Below, piece by piece: positions 36,301 to 46,156 of a stretch of DNA of 64,000 bases. Both the position numbers and the translations under genes were made by a program. This stretch comes from Saccharomycopsis fibuligera x Saccharomycopsis cf. fibuligera (lineage: Eukaryota > Ascomycota > Saccharomycetes > Ascoideales > Saccharomycopsidaceae): the NCBI GenBank assembly GCA_001936135.1, contig CP012815.1, positions 930,001 through 994,000 on the forward strand, written 5' to 3'. Each line of letters opens with the position of its first letter. The first letter of the stretch is position 1. Under the pieces are notes generated by a model. The model was not told where the DNA came from. It saw only the letters and a list, made by a program, of their open reading frames with translations, and did no database searches.

Positions 36301-37682
36301 AGGTCTTCTCCTGATTCTTTATCGAAATTTAAGTTTTCAAAAGTATCCGCTCTTTCATCAAATGCGCGTAAGGAAACCGGACTATAAGACGAGTCAAAGT
36401 GGAACGCCGGCACTTCTGGGTCATCATTCTTGATATATGTGAGAAATGGACTATGATACCAGCTAATGGCCACTGACTTGGTAGACAGATTGTATAGAAA
36501 GGGGAATGCAATTCTATACTCAGTTCTGATTGGCACTCTGAAGATAATACGATCGATTGAATTGAACTCATCAAAATCTTCCATCTCTGGGTCAATATCC
36601 TTATATAGCGGTTCAAATTTAGGGCCACCGGGAATAGCCATATTCAAAGCTTTTGCGGTAAAGAATGCTTTTTTTTCAAACAAGTAAAAATAATTAGGAT
36701 CAAAGATCTCCGGTATAAGCGGGGTAGCTAATCTGTACAAATCCGACATTTGCTTCAAATTCAAATTCCATTTTCGGTATGATTCTCCATTAACAAATTG
36801 CAAATCATCAATTAATGGCTTGTAATCGTATAGCCAATCAAAGACATGTTTATCTTCCTCTTCGTCCAATTCCAATTGTATGGCATCCAATGGTTCCAAC
36901 TCCAATAAATTCTCGCTATAATTCAACGGCGGCTCTTCGTCATCGAATGGCGGGAACCTCATTCTTTTGAAATGTTTACGGTCTCTTTTTTCCCGGCGCA
37001 TCATTAGCCACATGGTGGCCCACTGTGAAGTATAAACTGGTTCAATGACTCTAGGTATCTCGTTGACAAAAGTGATGGCTCCCGTGTGGTGGTACAATAC
37101 TTTAACTTCTTTGACTTGTTCCCATGGCTGAGGCATATTTTCAATCAACTTTAATATAGCATGAGGCATGTATTTGAGAGATCCGAGAAATGATCGCTTA
37201 TCAGCTTGGAATTTTTTAGATGACATGTCGCCGTGATCAGTGATGATTTTGCGCAAATGTTCTGGCGGCATGTCAGCTTTAGCTAACTGCACTAGGCCCG
37301 ATTTTTTTCCATTACTGTTACTGCTTTTGAAACTGGTACCATAGCGCCTTTTTTGCAATTGTAGCCATTTCTTTTTCCTTATGTCTAGCTGCTCTCTGGA
37401 GTTGTTATTATTCACTGCGCTAAAAAAGTCTGGAGGCGGTGGGATAGAATCGTCCATGCCTGGAGGTGGAGGCGGCGGCAAATCACTTCCTGGCGGGGGA
37501 GGCGGTAGCCCAGACGATGACATATCACGGTGGTCGAAAGGTAGTCCTGGCGGTGGCGGTAGATCTGATTCTAGTGGTGTCATTGATGATGATGATGGTT
37601 CAAATCCAGGTGGTGGTGGTGGTGGGGGAGGAGGAGGGGCATTGCCGTCCTCTTCATCCATGCCTGGAGGTTTTCCGTTCAT
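30375..37682 (-). CDS. PRP8: U5 snRNP protein Prp8, spliceosome core
   Basis: The largest and most conserved spliceosomal protein; it cradles the U2/U6/U5 catalytic RNA and contacts both splice sites and the branch point. A single 2435-residue frame, close to the 2413 of S. cerevisiae. Order: proline-rich disordered N-terminus (residues 1-80, with a run of ten prolines); the N-terminal domain with [11 protein letters not shown] and [20 protein letters not shown]; the reverse-transcriptase-like and linker region (about 830-1650); the endonuclease-like part; the RNase H-like domain with [15 protein letters not shown] and [20 protein letters not shown] (about 1870-2120); and a C-terminal Jab1/MPN domain with [10 protein letters not shown]. 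The site where some fungi carry a PRP8 intein is uninterrupted. It is divergent from SDH6, whose three introns need it. Confidence 0.98.
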   Translation of the reverse strand: MNGKPPGMDEEDGNAPPPPPPPPPPGFEPSSSSMTPLESDLPPPPGLPFDHRDMSSSGLPPPPPGSDLPPPPPPGMDDSIPPPPDFFSAVNNNNSREQLDIRKKKWLQLQKRRYGTSFKSSNSNGKKSGLVQLAKADMPPEHLRKIITDHGDMSSKKFQADKRSFLGSLKYMPHAILKLIENMPQPWEQVKEVKVLYHHTGAITFVNEIPRVIEPVYTSQWATMWLMMRREKRDRKHFKRMRFPPFDDEEPPLNYSENLLELEPLDAIQLELDEEEDKHVFDWLYDYKPLIDDLQFVNGESYRKWNLNLKQMSDLYRLATPLIPEIFDPNYFYLFEKKAFFTAKALNMAIPGGPKFEPLYKDIDPEMEDFDEFNSIDRIIFRVPIRTEYRIAFPFLYNLSTKSVAISWYHSPFLTYIKNDDPEVPAFHFDSSYSPVSLRAFDERADTFENLNFDKESGEDLDGDFALPSSKVKAFLQDEPLEDEDTKNGIELWWAPYPFNRRSGNMVRAEDVALVKPWYMEHPPREYPVKVRVSYQKLLKTYVANELHSKNPKTTRSVKKIKLLKSLKNTKFFQQTTIDWLEAGLQVVKQGHNMLNLLIHRKGLTYLHLDYNFNLKPTKTLTTKERKRSRFGNAFHLIREILKIVKLLVDAHVQYRLGNVDAFQLADGIYYILNHLGQLTGIYRHKYKVMHQIRTCKDLKHVVYYKFNTTIGKGPGCGFWQPAWRVWIFFLRGIIPLLERWLGNLLTRQFEGRHSKESAKTITKQRVDSYYDLELRDSVMHDILDMIPDGIKQNKSKTILQHLSEAWRCWKANIPWKVPGLPEPIEKIIERYIKAKSDGWISVAYYNRDRIKNGTNVEKTVAKKNLGRLTRLWLKNEQQRQANFQKDGPYVSTDEAVGIYSNVVHWLESRNFQPIAFPPLSYKHDTKILILALDSLKESFTSQGRLNSTQKEELSLIEQAYDNPHETLSRIKKFILTQRVFKEVQIEMMDHYDYIMPTYEVDPLEKITDAYLDQYLWFESDRRQLFPNWIKPSDSEIPQLLAYKWCQGINNLDGVWETEHGECNVMLQSTLDKFAEKIDFTLLNRLLRLIMDPNIADYLTAKNNVTLSYKDMSHVNSYGLLKGLKFASFLFQYYGLVLDLLLLGLDRATDLAGPPDSPNDFMQFKSLEVQKKSPLRYYFRYLDKFYMFFRFTEEESSELIQEFLSENPDPNFENVIGYNNRRCWPRDQRMKLMRHDVNLGRAVFWEVEGRIPKSLANIKWEDTLASVYSKDNSNLLCTICGFEIRILPKCRMTDDVPDKEGTWNLINQETKERTARAYLQVSEEDIKKFNNRIRQILMSSGATTFAKIANKWNTAVVALFAYYREAVISTEKLLDILVKSETKIQTRVKMGLNSKMPNRFPPAVFYTPKELGGLGMLSASHILIPASDLRYSQQTETGITHFRSGMNTFEKIIPTIHRYIPSWEEEFTDSQRVWAEYAIKRREAMQQNRRLAFEDMEENWDKGIPRISTLFQKERHTLAYDKGHRVRRVFKEYSVARFNPFWWTSFFHDGKLWNLNAYRTDVIQALGGIETILEHTLFKATGFDSWEGLFWEKASGFEESLKFKKLTNAQRSGLSQIPNRRFTLWWSPTINRADVYVGFQVQLDLTGIFLHGKIPTLKISLIQTFRAHLWQKIHESLVFDIAQVFDKESNTLGIDMVQKEAIHPRKSYKMNSSSADITLSSAAKWKVSRPSFLFTKNDEYNSTESNKFWIDIQLRYGDYDSHDISRYVRSKFLDYTTDPANLYPSETGLMIGVDLAYNMYDTYGNWFPGAKPLVQNAMKTVMKLNPALYVLRERIRKGLHLYQAQAQEAFLNSNNYAELFGNETQFFIDDTNVYRVIVHKTFEGNVVTKPINGAVFIMNPRTGQLFLKIIHASVWAGQKRLGQLAKWKAAEEVAALIRSLPREEQPKQLIVTRRGMLDPLEVHMFDFVNIRIRQSELQLPFQAAMKVEKLADIILKAKEPQMVLFNLYDDWLKSISSYTAFSRLILLLRALHVNQEKAKLILRPDNSVITQDHHIWPSFSDQQWSEVEIQLRDLILNDYGKRNNVNVASLTQAEIRDLILGQEIKAPSAKRQEIAEIEGEKPDEQNQQQLTAVTTKTTNVHGEEIVAVTTSNYGQKTFSSKTEWRNSAISAASLSLRAKNIYLSGSDDFSEDNYTYVIPQNLLKKFVEIADMRIEIGGFLYGKSPSDNLQVKEIKCIVLAPQLGNNRSIEFAENLPGHEYLQDLEPLGWLHTQSVDTNVMSPIDVTTHAKLLAASNAGASAGAGKWDPATAITLVVSFTPGSVSLSAYSLSEKGQQWGLQNKDLVSNVPEGYSPQLGINAQMLLTNKIMGYFLVPETNIWNYAFMGVAWDKKLEFGLKLDIPIPFYHEAHRPVHFITFNEIEGTEVEADQEDVFA

Positions 37683-38085
37683 GCTTTGTATAAACCAGCT
37701 ATTGAGAAATAGTCCAGGTGATGCGTATGGTTTGTGAAATTGAGCTCTATGGTCTGTCTGTTGTCATGAAAAGACGCGAACTTGTCTCTTCAACACATAC
37801 TAACCTCTGTCTATATTTCATTTTTTATTTTTATTTTTATTTTTATTTTTTTTGGTCTCTTTAGATGAGATCCTGTTTTACCCGACTGTCTACTGCAGTC
37901 ACGGGGGCTCCTTCGGAACTCGTCCTCATCATCGGCAACTCAAAGGGCCTTTCCAAGGCATATATGGATATACTGAGATGATGAAGAGAATCCAAGGATG
38001 ACAGACTACCTGTACAGACTTGCACATTGTGAAGAACACGTTAGCGCAAGAGTTGGGCAAACAGAAATATAGGGCACGGTACAAT
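37683..38085. other. Divergent promoter region PRP8/SDH6
   Basis: 403 bp with a TTTTTA repeat (about 37823-37852). A short frame beginning ATGACAGACTACCTGTAC just before SDH6 is not conserved and is probably leader sequence. Confidence 0.5.
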
Positions 38086-38654
38086 ATGGCTAGGCTTTCA
38101 GGATTGCAGAAAGAAGGTATGCGTGCACACAGATCAGATTTACACTTGCTTTATTTATTATTCTTTATTTTTTTTTTTTTTTTTCTTCTTCTTGCAATGC
38201 GCTAACCTGGGAACTTTATTCTAGTGATACACTTTTACAGACAATGCGTCAGATGCGTATATACAAAGCCAGTGGTATGTGATAGATCTAACGATTATTT
38301 TCCGTTCAATCTCGTCTAGTGCAAACACGTTGTTTGGCAGATGATAAATACGACTGGGCTATTGATGGGACGACGCATTGGTAGCCCACTAACCCCCCTT
38401 CCCCCCCCCCTCATTCAGCAATATTCTAACTGCAGACTATCTAGGATAACCAACCACACTTTCGAGACTATATTAGGTATGTGCTTTTGATATACTGTGA
38501 CATTGCGGCACAATACTAACGAGGATATAGACTAGAATTCGGCAGATTTAGAGCATTGCCTAAACGGGACTTTGCCACCATAGAGCATTTGCTACGAACT
38601 GGGTTCAGAAAGTTTGAAATGTTTTCAAGAAAAGAAATCAAAGACGTTCACTGA
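38086..38654 (+). CDS. SDH6: Succinate dehydrogenase assembly factor Sdh6 (SDHAF1), four exons
   Basis: LYR-family assembly factor that helps insert iron-sulfur clusters into the Sdh2 subunit of mitochondrial complex II. No single frame shows it; I rebuilt it from splice signals. Exons are 38086-38116, 38225-38274, 38445-38476 and 38531-38654 (237 nt, 78 residues plus stop). Introns of 108, 170 and 54 nt have donors GTATGC, GTATGT and GTATGT, branch points CGCTAAC, TTCTAAC and TACTAAC, and AG acceptors. The product begins MARLSGLQKEVIHFYRQCVR, continues VYTKPVDNQPHFRDYI and ends with LPKRDFATIEHLLRTG plus FSRKEIKDVH. It aligns end to end with yeast Sdh6 (79 residues). The usual LYR tripeptide is FYR here. 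It converges on ARH1. Confidence 0.94.
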
Positions 38655-38934
38655 ATATCACAACTATAAATGCATTCGCAGCGAGCACAACAAGCAAGTG
38701 CACTTCACGTTTACCACATCAGCACCATCAATGATTGCTGCTTACTCTCTCGTGCCTGCTGTTGAAGCTCGGCGTGTCAATTTTTCATGTATATAACTTT
38801 TTGAGCATAGTAGTAATAATAATAATAATAATAATAATGATAGCTTGTACATGTGCCTTCGTATCATCATATCATGTCTCATTGTATTTACAAATTTAAG
38901 TCGCCAAGTAGTCTCTCGTGTCTACTTTGCTCCC
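38655..38934. other. Convergent intergenic region SDH6/ARH1
   Basis: 280 bp. Contains an AAT microsatellite (about 38814-38838). No gene seen. Confidence 0.5.
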
Positions 38935-40515
38935 TCACTTGCCAGCAACAGCCAACATCTCCTCCACGTCAACAATCTTCTCCCTGACTTTGCCCATCTC
39001 AGCGCCCCTCAGCCTTTCCACTTTATCAATTTTTTTCCAGTCTTCCCACGTAGTGTAGCGAGCCCCGTGCTTTTGCAACTCCCCGACAATCCCACTGAAG
39101 CCGGCCTTAGTTTCCAACAACTTGGAACCCATGGCCGGCTTTGTTTCAATGTCCTTGAGAATCTCTTCGGCAGTAGAGAAAGAGTCCATCATGGTGGTGG
39201 CGATGACTCCCTTGGGGCCATGTTTGATCCACCCGGAAACATAAACCCCTTCCAACGCTTGACTTTCTGCGCTGCTGCCAACAACCCTGCTGTTGACATT
39301 TGGCACCACCCCTCTCTTTGCATCAAACTCAATCCCCAAGTCCTCCTTCATCCCGGGCAACGGCTCTCCCAAATACCCGATACTGGTAATAAGCAACTCG
39401 TTCTTGAACGATACCGTCTTGTCCGTTGGAACGACCTTGGTAGCGACGCTACCATTGCCGACGTCTGTTTCCACGAGGCGGTTTACCGTGAATTTCGTGG
39501 ACGAGAGAAGGGTCGAAGGGTTGTATTTCGAAGGGTAGACTTCGACTGGAGACTTGCAGTACTCCAACGACCAAGTTTTGCCATGGCCATGGCCATGGCC
39601 ATCACTATCCGTGTCAGCCAATTGCTGCTGCTTCTTTGCATACTTGTCAAGCATGTCCAATCTTCGCTTATCCAAGCGCGACAAGCCGGCTTTGACCAAC
39701 CTGACTGGCTCCAACACTGCTTTCTCAACGCCCTGGAACCGCACCCCAAACTTGTCGCCCAACTCAAGCAACTCTCTCAACTCCTTGTTGGTGAAGGCGC
39801 TCTGCAAGAACCCTCTGCGCGCAACGATCCTCACGTTCTTCACTCTGCTTTTGCGTAGCACCAGGAGCGCCACTGGCGATATGTCTGTTTTGGACCAGAC
39901 AACATCAGGCGGGGCAAGGAGAACCCGCGCAATGTCGAGGGCAACGTTACCGTTGCCGATGATGGTGACGTCCTCGACTTGGTCAAGCGGTGGGTCGAGG
40001 TGCTGCTGGGATGGAAGGCCATTGTACCAGCCAACAAACTTGCGCGCTGAGATTATACCACCGCCATTGGCGGCCCCCTTGATGGGGAGCGTCTTCTCGT
40101 GAGTACAGCCATAGGCAAAAATCAATATATTGTAGTTTTGCTTCAACGTGGCCAAGCTTAGATCTGTGCCAATTTCGATATTTCCGTAAAAATTGACCTT
40201 GCTGGTGGTGGTGCTGTTTTGAGTGCCGTTGTCAGCGTTTAAATTTAAATTTAAATTTGGATTTGGAGTGGGCCTCTTTGACGCAATCTGGTTCAACGAA
40301 CCAGCATGCTCGACAATCTCGTCAAACTTATCTTCGCAGTTCTTCACCTCGGGATGATCTGGAGCAACGCCGTACCGGGACAATCCAAACGGAATTGGCA
40401 ATTTTTCAAAAACGTCCACTTGCAAGTGTTTGGACGGGCTGTGCTTTTGCAAGAGGTGGAGTATGGTGTAGAACGACGAGGGGCCAGAGCCTACTACTGC
40501 GATTTGGATTGGTTT

Positions 40516-40553
<38 letters not shown>

Positions 40554-40668
40554 GCGACAGTTGTTGTTGTGGTTTGCCAGCCGGAAAAGATGCGTATTGG
40601 CGGAGTTGGTGGAATGATTGGACTCTGTGTTTGGTTCGCACGAGGGGTCTTCTGGCAACACTGAGCAT
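38935..40668 (-). CDS. ARH1: Mitochondrial adrenodoxin/ferredoxin reductase
   Basis: FAD- and NADPH-dependent reductase that passes electrons to the mitochondrial ferredoxin Yah1 for iron-sulfur cluster and heme A synthesis. 577 residues. An Arg-rich presequence (MLSVARRPLVRTKHRVQ) leads to the FAD site AVVGSGPSSFYTILHLL, then EKLPIPFGLSRYGVAPDHPE, which is diagnostic for the family. The NADP-binding stretch is IIGNGNVALDIARVLL, and GWIKHGPKGVIATTM lies near the C-terminus. Between presequence and FAD site are 12 CTG codons (one, then Ser-Pro, then eleven in a row). In a CUG-Ser yeast they give a polar serine linker; under the standard code they would form a hydrophobic segment inside an imported protein. 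Confidence 0.95.
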
Positions 40669-40994
40669 CTTGGTTTATCCTTGTCTTTCTTTGCCAATGC
40701 TGTTGTGGTGTTGTGTGCAGCTGGCTATCCGGTCATCAGTCATATTATATGGCGATTTTACAAAAAAATAAAATAAAAAAATAAAATAAAATAAATAAAT
40801 CTCATGTACCGCTGTCACGGTTCATTGGGCGATGGCGAGAGAATAAAAATCAATTGATTTTTTGATTTTTTTATACGCGCCAGCGGCAATAAAATGGTAT
40901 CAATTGATGGTATCAATACTATTACAATCAACAACCAAGACGTCAGCAGCACCAGCAGCAGCACCAGCACCAGCACCAACTAGACTAGAGTAAA
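40669..40994. other. Divergent promoter region ARH1/VPS71
   Basis: 326 bp with AAAATA repeats (about 40760-40800) and a CAGCAC/CACCAG array (about 40946-40978) directly before the VPS71 start, probably in its 5' leader. Confidence 0.5.
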
Positions 40995-41660
40995 ATGCCT
41001 CCCGTGGAAGAAATACCAAGGGGCTCCGACCCGAATGTCTACTTTAGCTCCTCCATCAATCTCAAGGCATCGAAATCAATGTACAGCAGTTCCAGCAGCG
41101 GACAGACCCGTAAACGAATGGCGGCTGGATCATACAACGTCAGCCAGCTTGAGGCCAACGCTCGAGACAGCAGCATCAACGAGAACTTGATAGAAACGCG
41201 AAAGTCCATCAAGCGGCACCAGGAGATTGACCGCGAGAACTACAATGACCAGAACCAGCAGGTGCGGGTGGAACTACCGCGGTCGGGACTCAACATCGAC
41301 TTCAAGGACTTTAACAGCGACTACTATCCGATCTTTGACTTGATAAACTACTCGAGCAACGTCAACAAGAATGCCAATTCGCGAAGATTCAAGTTGGGCC
41401 AGACCCCGGCAACAAGGAAGATCCTAACGTCGAGAAAAACCATCAACAACTACATGGACGAGGACGTGGAGCATGCCAAACTCGTAAAGAGCGACGGCCT
41501 CTACTCCAACATTGACGACGAGTTGTCGCTACCGGGAAAGAAGTTGTGCTCTATATGCGGCAGCAATGCTCCCAATCGGTGTGTGCGATGTGGAGCGCGG
41601 TTCTGCAGCGTAAAGTGTTTAACGATACATAAAGAGGCACGATGTTCGGGGTACTACTAA
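40995..41660 (+). CDS. VPS71: SWR1 complex zinc-finger HIT protein Vps71/Swc6
   Basis: Subunit of the SWR1 chromatin remodeller, which exchanges H2A for H2A.Z in nucleosomes; with Arp6 it forms a module that contacts the nucleosome. 221 residues, somewhat shorter than the 280 of S. cerevisiae. The C-terminus is a zf-HIT zinc finger: LCSICGSNAPNRCVRCG, FCSVKCLTIHKEARC (about residues 183-218), with the expected Cys/His ligands. The preceding RSGLNIDFKDFNSDYYPIFD and FKLGQTPATRKILTSRKTI segments fit the Arp6-binding YL1/Vps71 region. The N-terminal 50 residues are Ser-rich and unconserved. Confidence 0.9.
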   Translation: MPPVEEIPRGSDPNVYFSSSINLKASKSMYSSSSSGQTRKRMAAGSYNVSQLEANARDSSINENLIETRKSIKRHQEIDRENYNDQNQQVRVELPRSGLNIDFKDFNSDYYPIFDLINYSSNVNKNANSRRFKLGQTPATRKILTSRKTINNYMDEDVEHAKLVKSDGLYSNIDDELSLPGKKLCSICGSNAPNRCVRCGARFCSVKCLTIHKEARCSGYY

Positions 41661-41885
41661 TACACTACAGTTTTTACCATCATCATTTTTAGTTTTATTA
41701 TAATGGGCTACGGCTGACCTGTAGAGTTACTATTCATTTCATAACCAAATCGTATAATGAAAGATCATACAAATACTGATACTAAAACATTAACTATTTG
41801 AAAACAAACAAACAAATTAGTTGATTTTGGGAGCAGCAGCACTAGCAGCAGCAGTTACAGCGAAAAAGGCAATAACCGAACCCGC

Positions 41886-42221
41886 TTAGTCAAACAAACC
41901 GAAACCCATGTCGTCGTCAGATTCCTCGGCTTCTTCTTCTTGTTTTTCTTCAGCAGCAGCGTCGTCACCACCGGCAGCGGCACCAGAAGCACCAGCAGCA
42001 CCAGCGGAGGCAGCACCGCCAGATGGCAAAGAACCCAATTTTTCGGAACCGGCAGCAATCAATTCTTGCACGGTCTTGCCTTCGAGAGAGGCCAAGAGGG
42101 ATTCAGCTCTGGCGGATTCGAATTCAGCACCAACGGCTTCAATGACTTCTTGGATGTCCTTGAGGGATGGGGTAGCGTTACCACCTTCGATCAATAAGAG
42201 ATAAGCAGCGAGATACTTCAT
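41886..42221 (-). CDS. RPP2B: 60S acidic ribosomal stalk protein P2
   Basis: Stalk protein of the large ribosomal subunit that recruits and activates elongation-factor GTPases, as P1/P2 heterodimers on P0. 111 residues, full length. The N-terminal dimerisation domain begins [19 protein letters not shown]. It is followed by the flexible Ala/Gly hinge (about residues 67-92) and the universal acidic tail [12 protein letters not shown], which binds the factors. The [10 protein letters not shown] start identifies P2 rather than P1; whether it is the 2A or 2B paralogue is a guess. Divergent from RPS15. Confidence 0.95.
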   Translation of the reverse strand: MKYLAAYLLLIEGGNATPSLKDIQEVIEAVGAEFESARAESLLASLEGKTVQELIAAGSEKLGSLPSGGAASAGAAGASGAAAGGDDAAAEEKQEEEAEESDDDMGFGLFD

Positions 42222-42803
42222 TTTGTATGGTTGATGGGTGAGTTATGGGAGTGTGTGATATGGTGGGAACGAACAGACAGAATAATCACTTTTAAGCAGA
42301 GCGCAGACTATCCTTTGTGGTATTTGAATAACAGAGCAGCAGCAGCAGCAGCGAGAGAGAGAGAGACGGAGAGAATAATTTTCATGAAGAGTAATTTTTT
42401 TTTTTTTTTCGTTGTTCGCTGTTTCGTGTGAGAACAAAAAAAAAATAGAAAAAAAAAAAAAGGGAGAAAAACCGCCGTGGAAAGTAGCCCTCCTCCACAG
42501 CACGTGAAGTTCCTGTGACAGTCGCCGACCAATGCATCACGTGCACGAAAAGCGTGATTTTTTTGTTTTTTTTTTTCTTGAAATTTTTTTTTTCTCTCTC
42601 TTGAATTTTTTTCGCTTCTCGCTGGGAGAAAAAGACCAACGCACGCAACCGGCACAAGGAAAGCAGCTTTCCCACTCTTCCAGTTTTGCCTGCTCTCAAT
42701 ATTATCGATTTTCTTTCTTCTGCTCCTACACTCAAAGCCAGAGCCACTCTCCCTTCCCAGCTCTCTCTTGTGCTAATACCTCAATAATATCACTATCGCA
42801 ATC
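42222..42803. promoter_or_regulatory. Bidirectional ribosomal-protein promoter with two CACGTG sites
   Basis: 582 bp between RPP2 and RPS15 start codons. CACGTG occurs at 42501-42506 and 42538-42543, 37 bp apart near the middle, flanked by long poly(A) and poly(T) tracts (about 42396-42407, 42437-42461 and 42557-42593). Cbf1, which binds CACGTG, has been linked to ribosomal-protein gene control in C. albicans, so a shared Cbf1-driven promoter is likely. No TTAGGG (Tbf1) word was seen. Confidence 0.6.
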
Positions 42804-43767
42804 ATGTCTGCTGCTACCGGTATGTCATGATGTCCATTTATCAACGTCGCAATCACATTCACATTCACATTCACGTTCACGTTTACAGTCGCAGTCGCAG
42901 TCGCATTTATATTCGCAGTCCAGGAGATGTTGTGTGCAGCGCTTAGCAGTGTTTCGCAAAGTGTGTCCCAGGTCGAGAGAATATGAGAAATATCCAAAAT
43001 ACAAGCAAGCGAGCAAACAAGTACCATGAAGAATACCAGACTATCGTGTAAATCAAAAAAAAACGCCACCAAGAGTCGCACTGTGTTTGGCGTATAACAA
43101 TTGTATCGCGGATAGTAGTACTGGCCAAAGCAGACTAGAAAAAAAAATATTTTTTCCAACAAATGCAAGATACAGTGGGAAATGTTCAAAGCAGTGCTAA
43201 GCGCCGCCATCAAGTATATCTGTATAAACGCGCCACTTCACTTTTACTTTCACTCCACCTGACTGACTGACTGACTGCAATGTGTGTGTGTGTGTGTGTA
43301 GCCAATGCTCTCTGCTACTAGATAGAGACCACAATTACTAACATTTTCTAGATAAAAGAAAGAGAACTTTCAAATCCTTCTCTTACAGAGGTGTTCCTCT
43401 TGAACAATTGTTGGAATTGCCAACTGAAGAATTTGCCAAATTGACCCACGCCAGAGTCAGAAGAAGATTCCAAAGAGGTTTGGATGACAAGCCAATGGGT
43501 CTCATCAAGAAATTGAGAGCTGCTAAATTGAACGCCCCAGCTAACGAAAAGCCAGCTGTTGTCAAGACCCACTTGAGAAACATGATTGTTGTTCCAGAAA
43601 TGATTGGTTCCGTTATTGGTGTTTACTCCGGTAAGGTTTTCAACACTGTGGAAATCAAGCCAGAAATGGTTGGCCACTACTTGGCTGAATTCTCTCTCTC
43701 TTACACTCCAGTCAGACACGGTAGACCAGGTATGGGTGGTGCTTCTCGTTTCATGCCTCTTAAATAA
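42804..43767 (+). CDS. RPS15: 40S ribosomal protein S15 (uS19), two exons
   Basis: Small-subunit protein of the uS19 family at the head of the 40S, needed for nuclear export of pre-40S particles and near the decoding site. Exon 1 is only 16 nt (42804-42819, MSAAT plus one base); exon 2 is 43352-43767. The 532-nt intron has donor GTATGT, branch point TACTAAC (43336-43342) and acceptor TTCTAG. The joined protein has 143 residues against 142 in yeast. It reads [15 protein letters not shown], then [32 protein letters not shown] and the C-terminal [19 protein letters not shown]. The intron contains simple repeats (CACATT, CAGTCG, CTGA and TG units). Confidence 0.97.
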
Positions 43768-44483
43768 GCGTGTATTTAAAGATTTTTGATTGAATTATAA
43801 TGCTTATTTTTTTGTATCTATAATGTATGTATTGTCTAATGATTAGTTAGACCGACCTGGCCAGTAAGCGGCGAGGGGGCGGGCACTAGATTGGAGACGA
43901 CGCTCCAGCAGTGCAAACCGTGCTGCTGATGGACTTTGTAGCAGTTGAGCCGTAGCCGTCAACTTTCAGCATATGTCCTCCCCAAATGCTGCAAACAGTG
44001 CGAGCGAACTGATTTACTCATCACAGTGAGAACATCTGATTGGGCAGATCAGCAGCAAGCGCAAGAAAATTTACCAAAAAAAAAAAAAAATAAAAACAAA
44101 AAAAAATAAAAATAAAAAAATTATTTTTGAAAATCGTCGGAGAAAGGGCTTTTCCAGACCGGAGTCAAGAGACTGTAACACACACTCCAGTGCAATACCA
44201 GCACAGCACTCATCAAAATCAATCAATCAGGCAAACATCTACTCGGACACTTGTTATTATTTTTGCCTTTCTTTTATTTTTTTTTATTTACCGTCTGCTA
44301 AATTTTGAATATCCAAAGCACAATCTCAATAGCTACTTTGGGGATCCAATTCCACGGTACCAGTCACAGTCTGTTGAACACCAAACCAAACCAAGTCAAA
44401 GCGCCAGCCAGCCGACAGCATAGACCATCCAAGATCCATCCAAGCTCATATAGAACTGTCGCAGTAGATATACCAGTCAACTG

Positions 44484-44511
<28 letters not shown>
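43768..44511. other. Intergenic, promoter of the MME1-type carrier
   Basis: 744 bp, A/T-rich to about 44120 with A-rich tracts (44075-44120). It ends in an uninterrupted 29-nt A run (44484-44512) whose last A is the first base of the next start codon. Confidence 0.6.
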
Positions 44512-44514
<3 letters not shown>

Positions 44515-45678
44515 ACAGAACCGACGACAACGACCACCACCAATCCAAAATCTCTAGGCTTTGACATTACTGATCCATTCGGAATCAACAACACGCCGCC
44601 CTCTCAAACTCAAACCACCACCACCACCACCAATGACACTCGCAACGCCAGCAACCTGCTGCTGCTGCTGCTGCTCTGGCCTTACATTGGTGCTGGAATC
44701 CTCGGCAGCGCCCTAAGCGACAGCGCCATGCACTCTCTCGACACCATCAAAACACGCCAGCAAGCAGCGCCACACCACATCAAGTACCAAAGCACAACCG
44801 CGGCCTACATGACCATCTTGAAGGAAGAAGGGTTCCTTAGAGGCTGGTACGCCGGCTATGGCGCTGCCATGCTTGGCTCGGTCCCGCGCGGGATCTTGTT
44901 CTTTGGCACTTACGAGTTTCTCAAGAGAGAAATGATTAGCACCTGGGGCGTCAACGAAACAGTGACGCACTTGACAGCTGGCATGATGGGAGACTTGGTG
45001 ACCAGCGTGGTGTTTGTCCCCTCGGAGGTGTTGAAGACAAGATTGCAGTTGCAAGGACGGCACAATAACCCGTTTTTCAATAGCGGGTACAACTACAAGG
45101 GCTTATGGGATGCGATTGTGACTATCGCTAGCAGCAAAGAAAGCAACAGCAGCAGTGGCAATGGCTGGCGAACCTTCTACCAGGGCTATAGAGCCACGCT
45201 ATGTCGGGACTTGCCCTTCAGCGCTATGCAGTTTGCCTTTTACGAAAAGTTCAGAAAGTGGGCAATGTGGCTAGAAGACACCAGCAGCGGCAGGGATTTG
45301 AGTATGGTGTCAGAGCTAGTTGTTGGCGGGATGGCCGGTGGGTTGACTGGGGTTTTGACTACGCCGTTGGACGTGTTCAAGACAAGATTGCAAACCCAGA
45401 ACCCCAGCCTGTCGTCTCCAGCGAACGCAATCAGCAACAACAACAACAACAACACCGGCAAGCAGCCAACAATCCTAACCTCCCCGTCGGTTCTTAAGGG
45501 CCTCAAGACAATCTACCAGAACGAAGGCTTCAAGGTCTTGTTCAGCGGAGTTCAGCCAAGACTAGTTTGGACCAGTGTTCAAAGCAGCATTATGCTCTTG
45601 GTGTACCAGCAGATTTTGAAGCTGATTGACGATTTCACTGAAAAGCGCTCAAAGACGGCTACTGCCAAGTTGGAGTGA
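44512..45678 (+). CDS. MME1: Mitochondrial carrier, Mme1/Ymr166c type
   Basis: Inner-membrane solute carrier of the SLC25 family. The best match from memory is yeast Ymr166c (Mme1), reported as a mitochondrial magnesium exporter. 388 residues with three carrier repeats, signalled by SLDTIKTRQQ (Pro replaced, as in the yeast protein), VPSEVLKTRLQLQGRHNNPF and TPLDVFKTRLQTQ. The segments GSALSDSAMHSLDTIKTR, FRDLPFSA-type RDLPFSAMQFAFYEKFR and RLVWTSVQSSIMLL also follow the Mme1 group. The 47-residue N-terminus is Thr/Asn-rich, and six CTG codons (44656-44673) before the first helix should be read as serines. An Asn run sits in the third repeat. The ATG directly abuts a 28-nt A run. Confidence 0.88.
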
Positions 45679-46156
45679 TTTTTTGTCAGCATTGGCCCGG
45701 TCTTGTCTTGTTTTGTTTGTTTGTTTTTTTTGTTTTTTTGTTGTCTTTCATTCTGACTTTTCGATCCTCTTGCATTATTTTATCATTCTCGTTGTCATTA
45801 TTATCACCACTGCGCTCATTCGCCATTTTGCATTTTGTCCTTCATATTCATATTCATATTCATATTCCATACATATATAACATCACACCCGTGTATATAC
45901 TGAGATCTAAAGCTCGTCTTTACATGAACGTTGGCCATCTTTACAGGTAATCTAGCTTGTTAGCAAAGCACCAAGCAGGGCTCTTCTTGACTAATAATTC
46001 CTATGTACATGGATTTTCAGTGTCCAGTAAGCAAAACCTGCCCATATATATATATATATATATCATGCAAGCAAAATAAAGACCATAATACAGTAAAACA
46101 AGAGGGCTCGCAAACGCAATCTCTAAATTCAAATGACCATCAACACCTTAGACATC
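45679..46156. other. Convergent intergenic region MME1/MDM35
   Basis: 478 bp with CATATT repeats (about 45845-45866) and a TA run (about 46043-46063). No gene seen. Confidence 0.5.

Noticed and set aside
30375-37682. Possible intein in PRP8.
   Set aside because: The length (2435) and uninterrupted conserved blocks leave no room for one.
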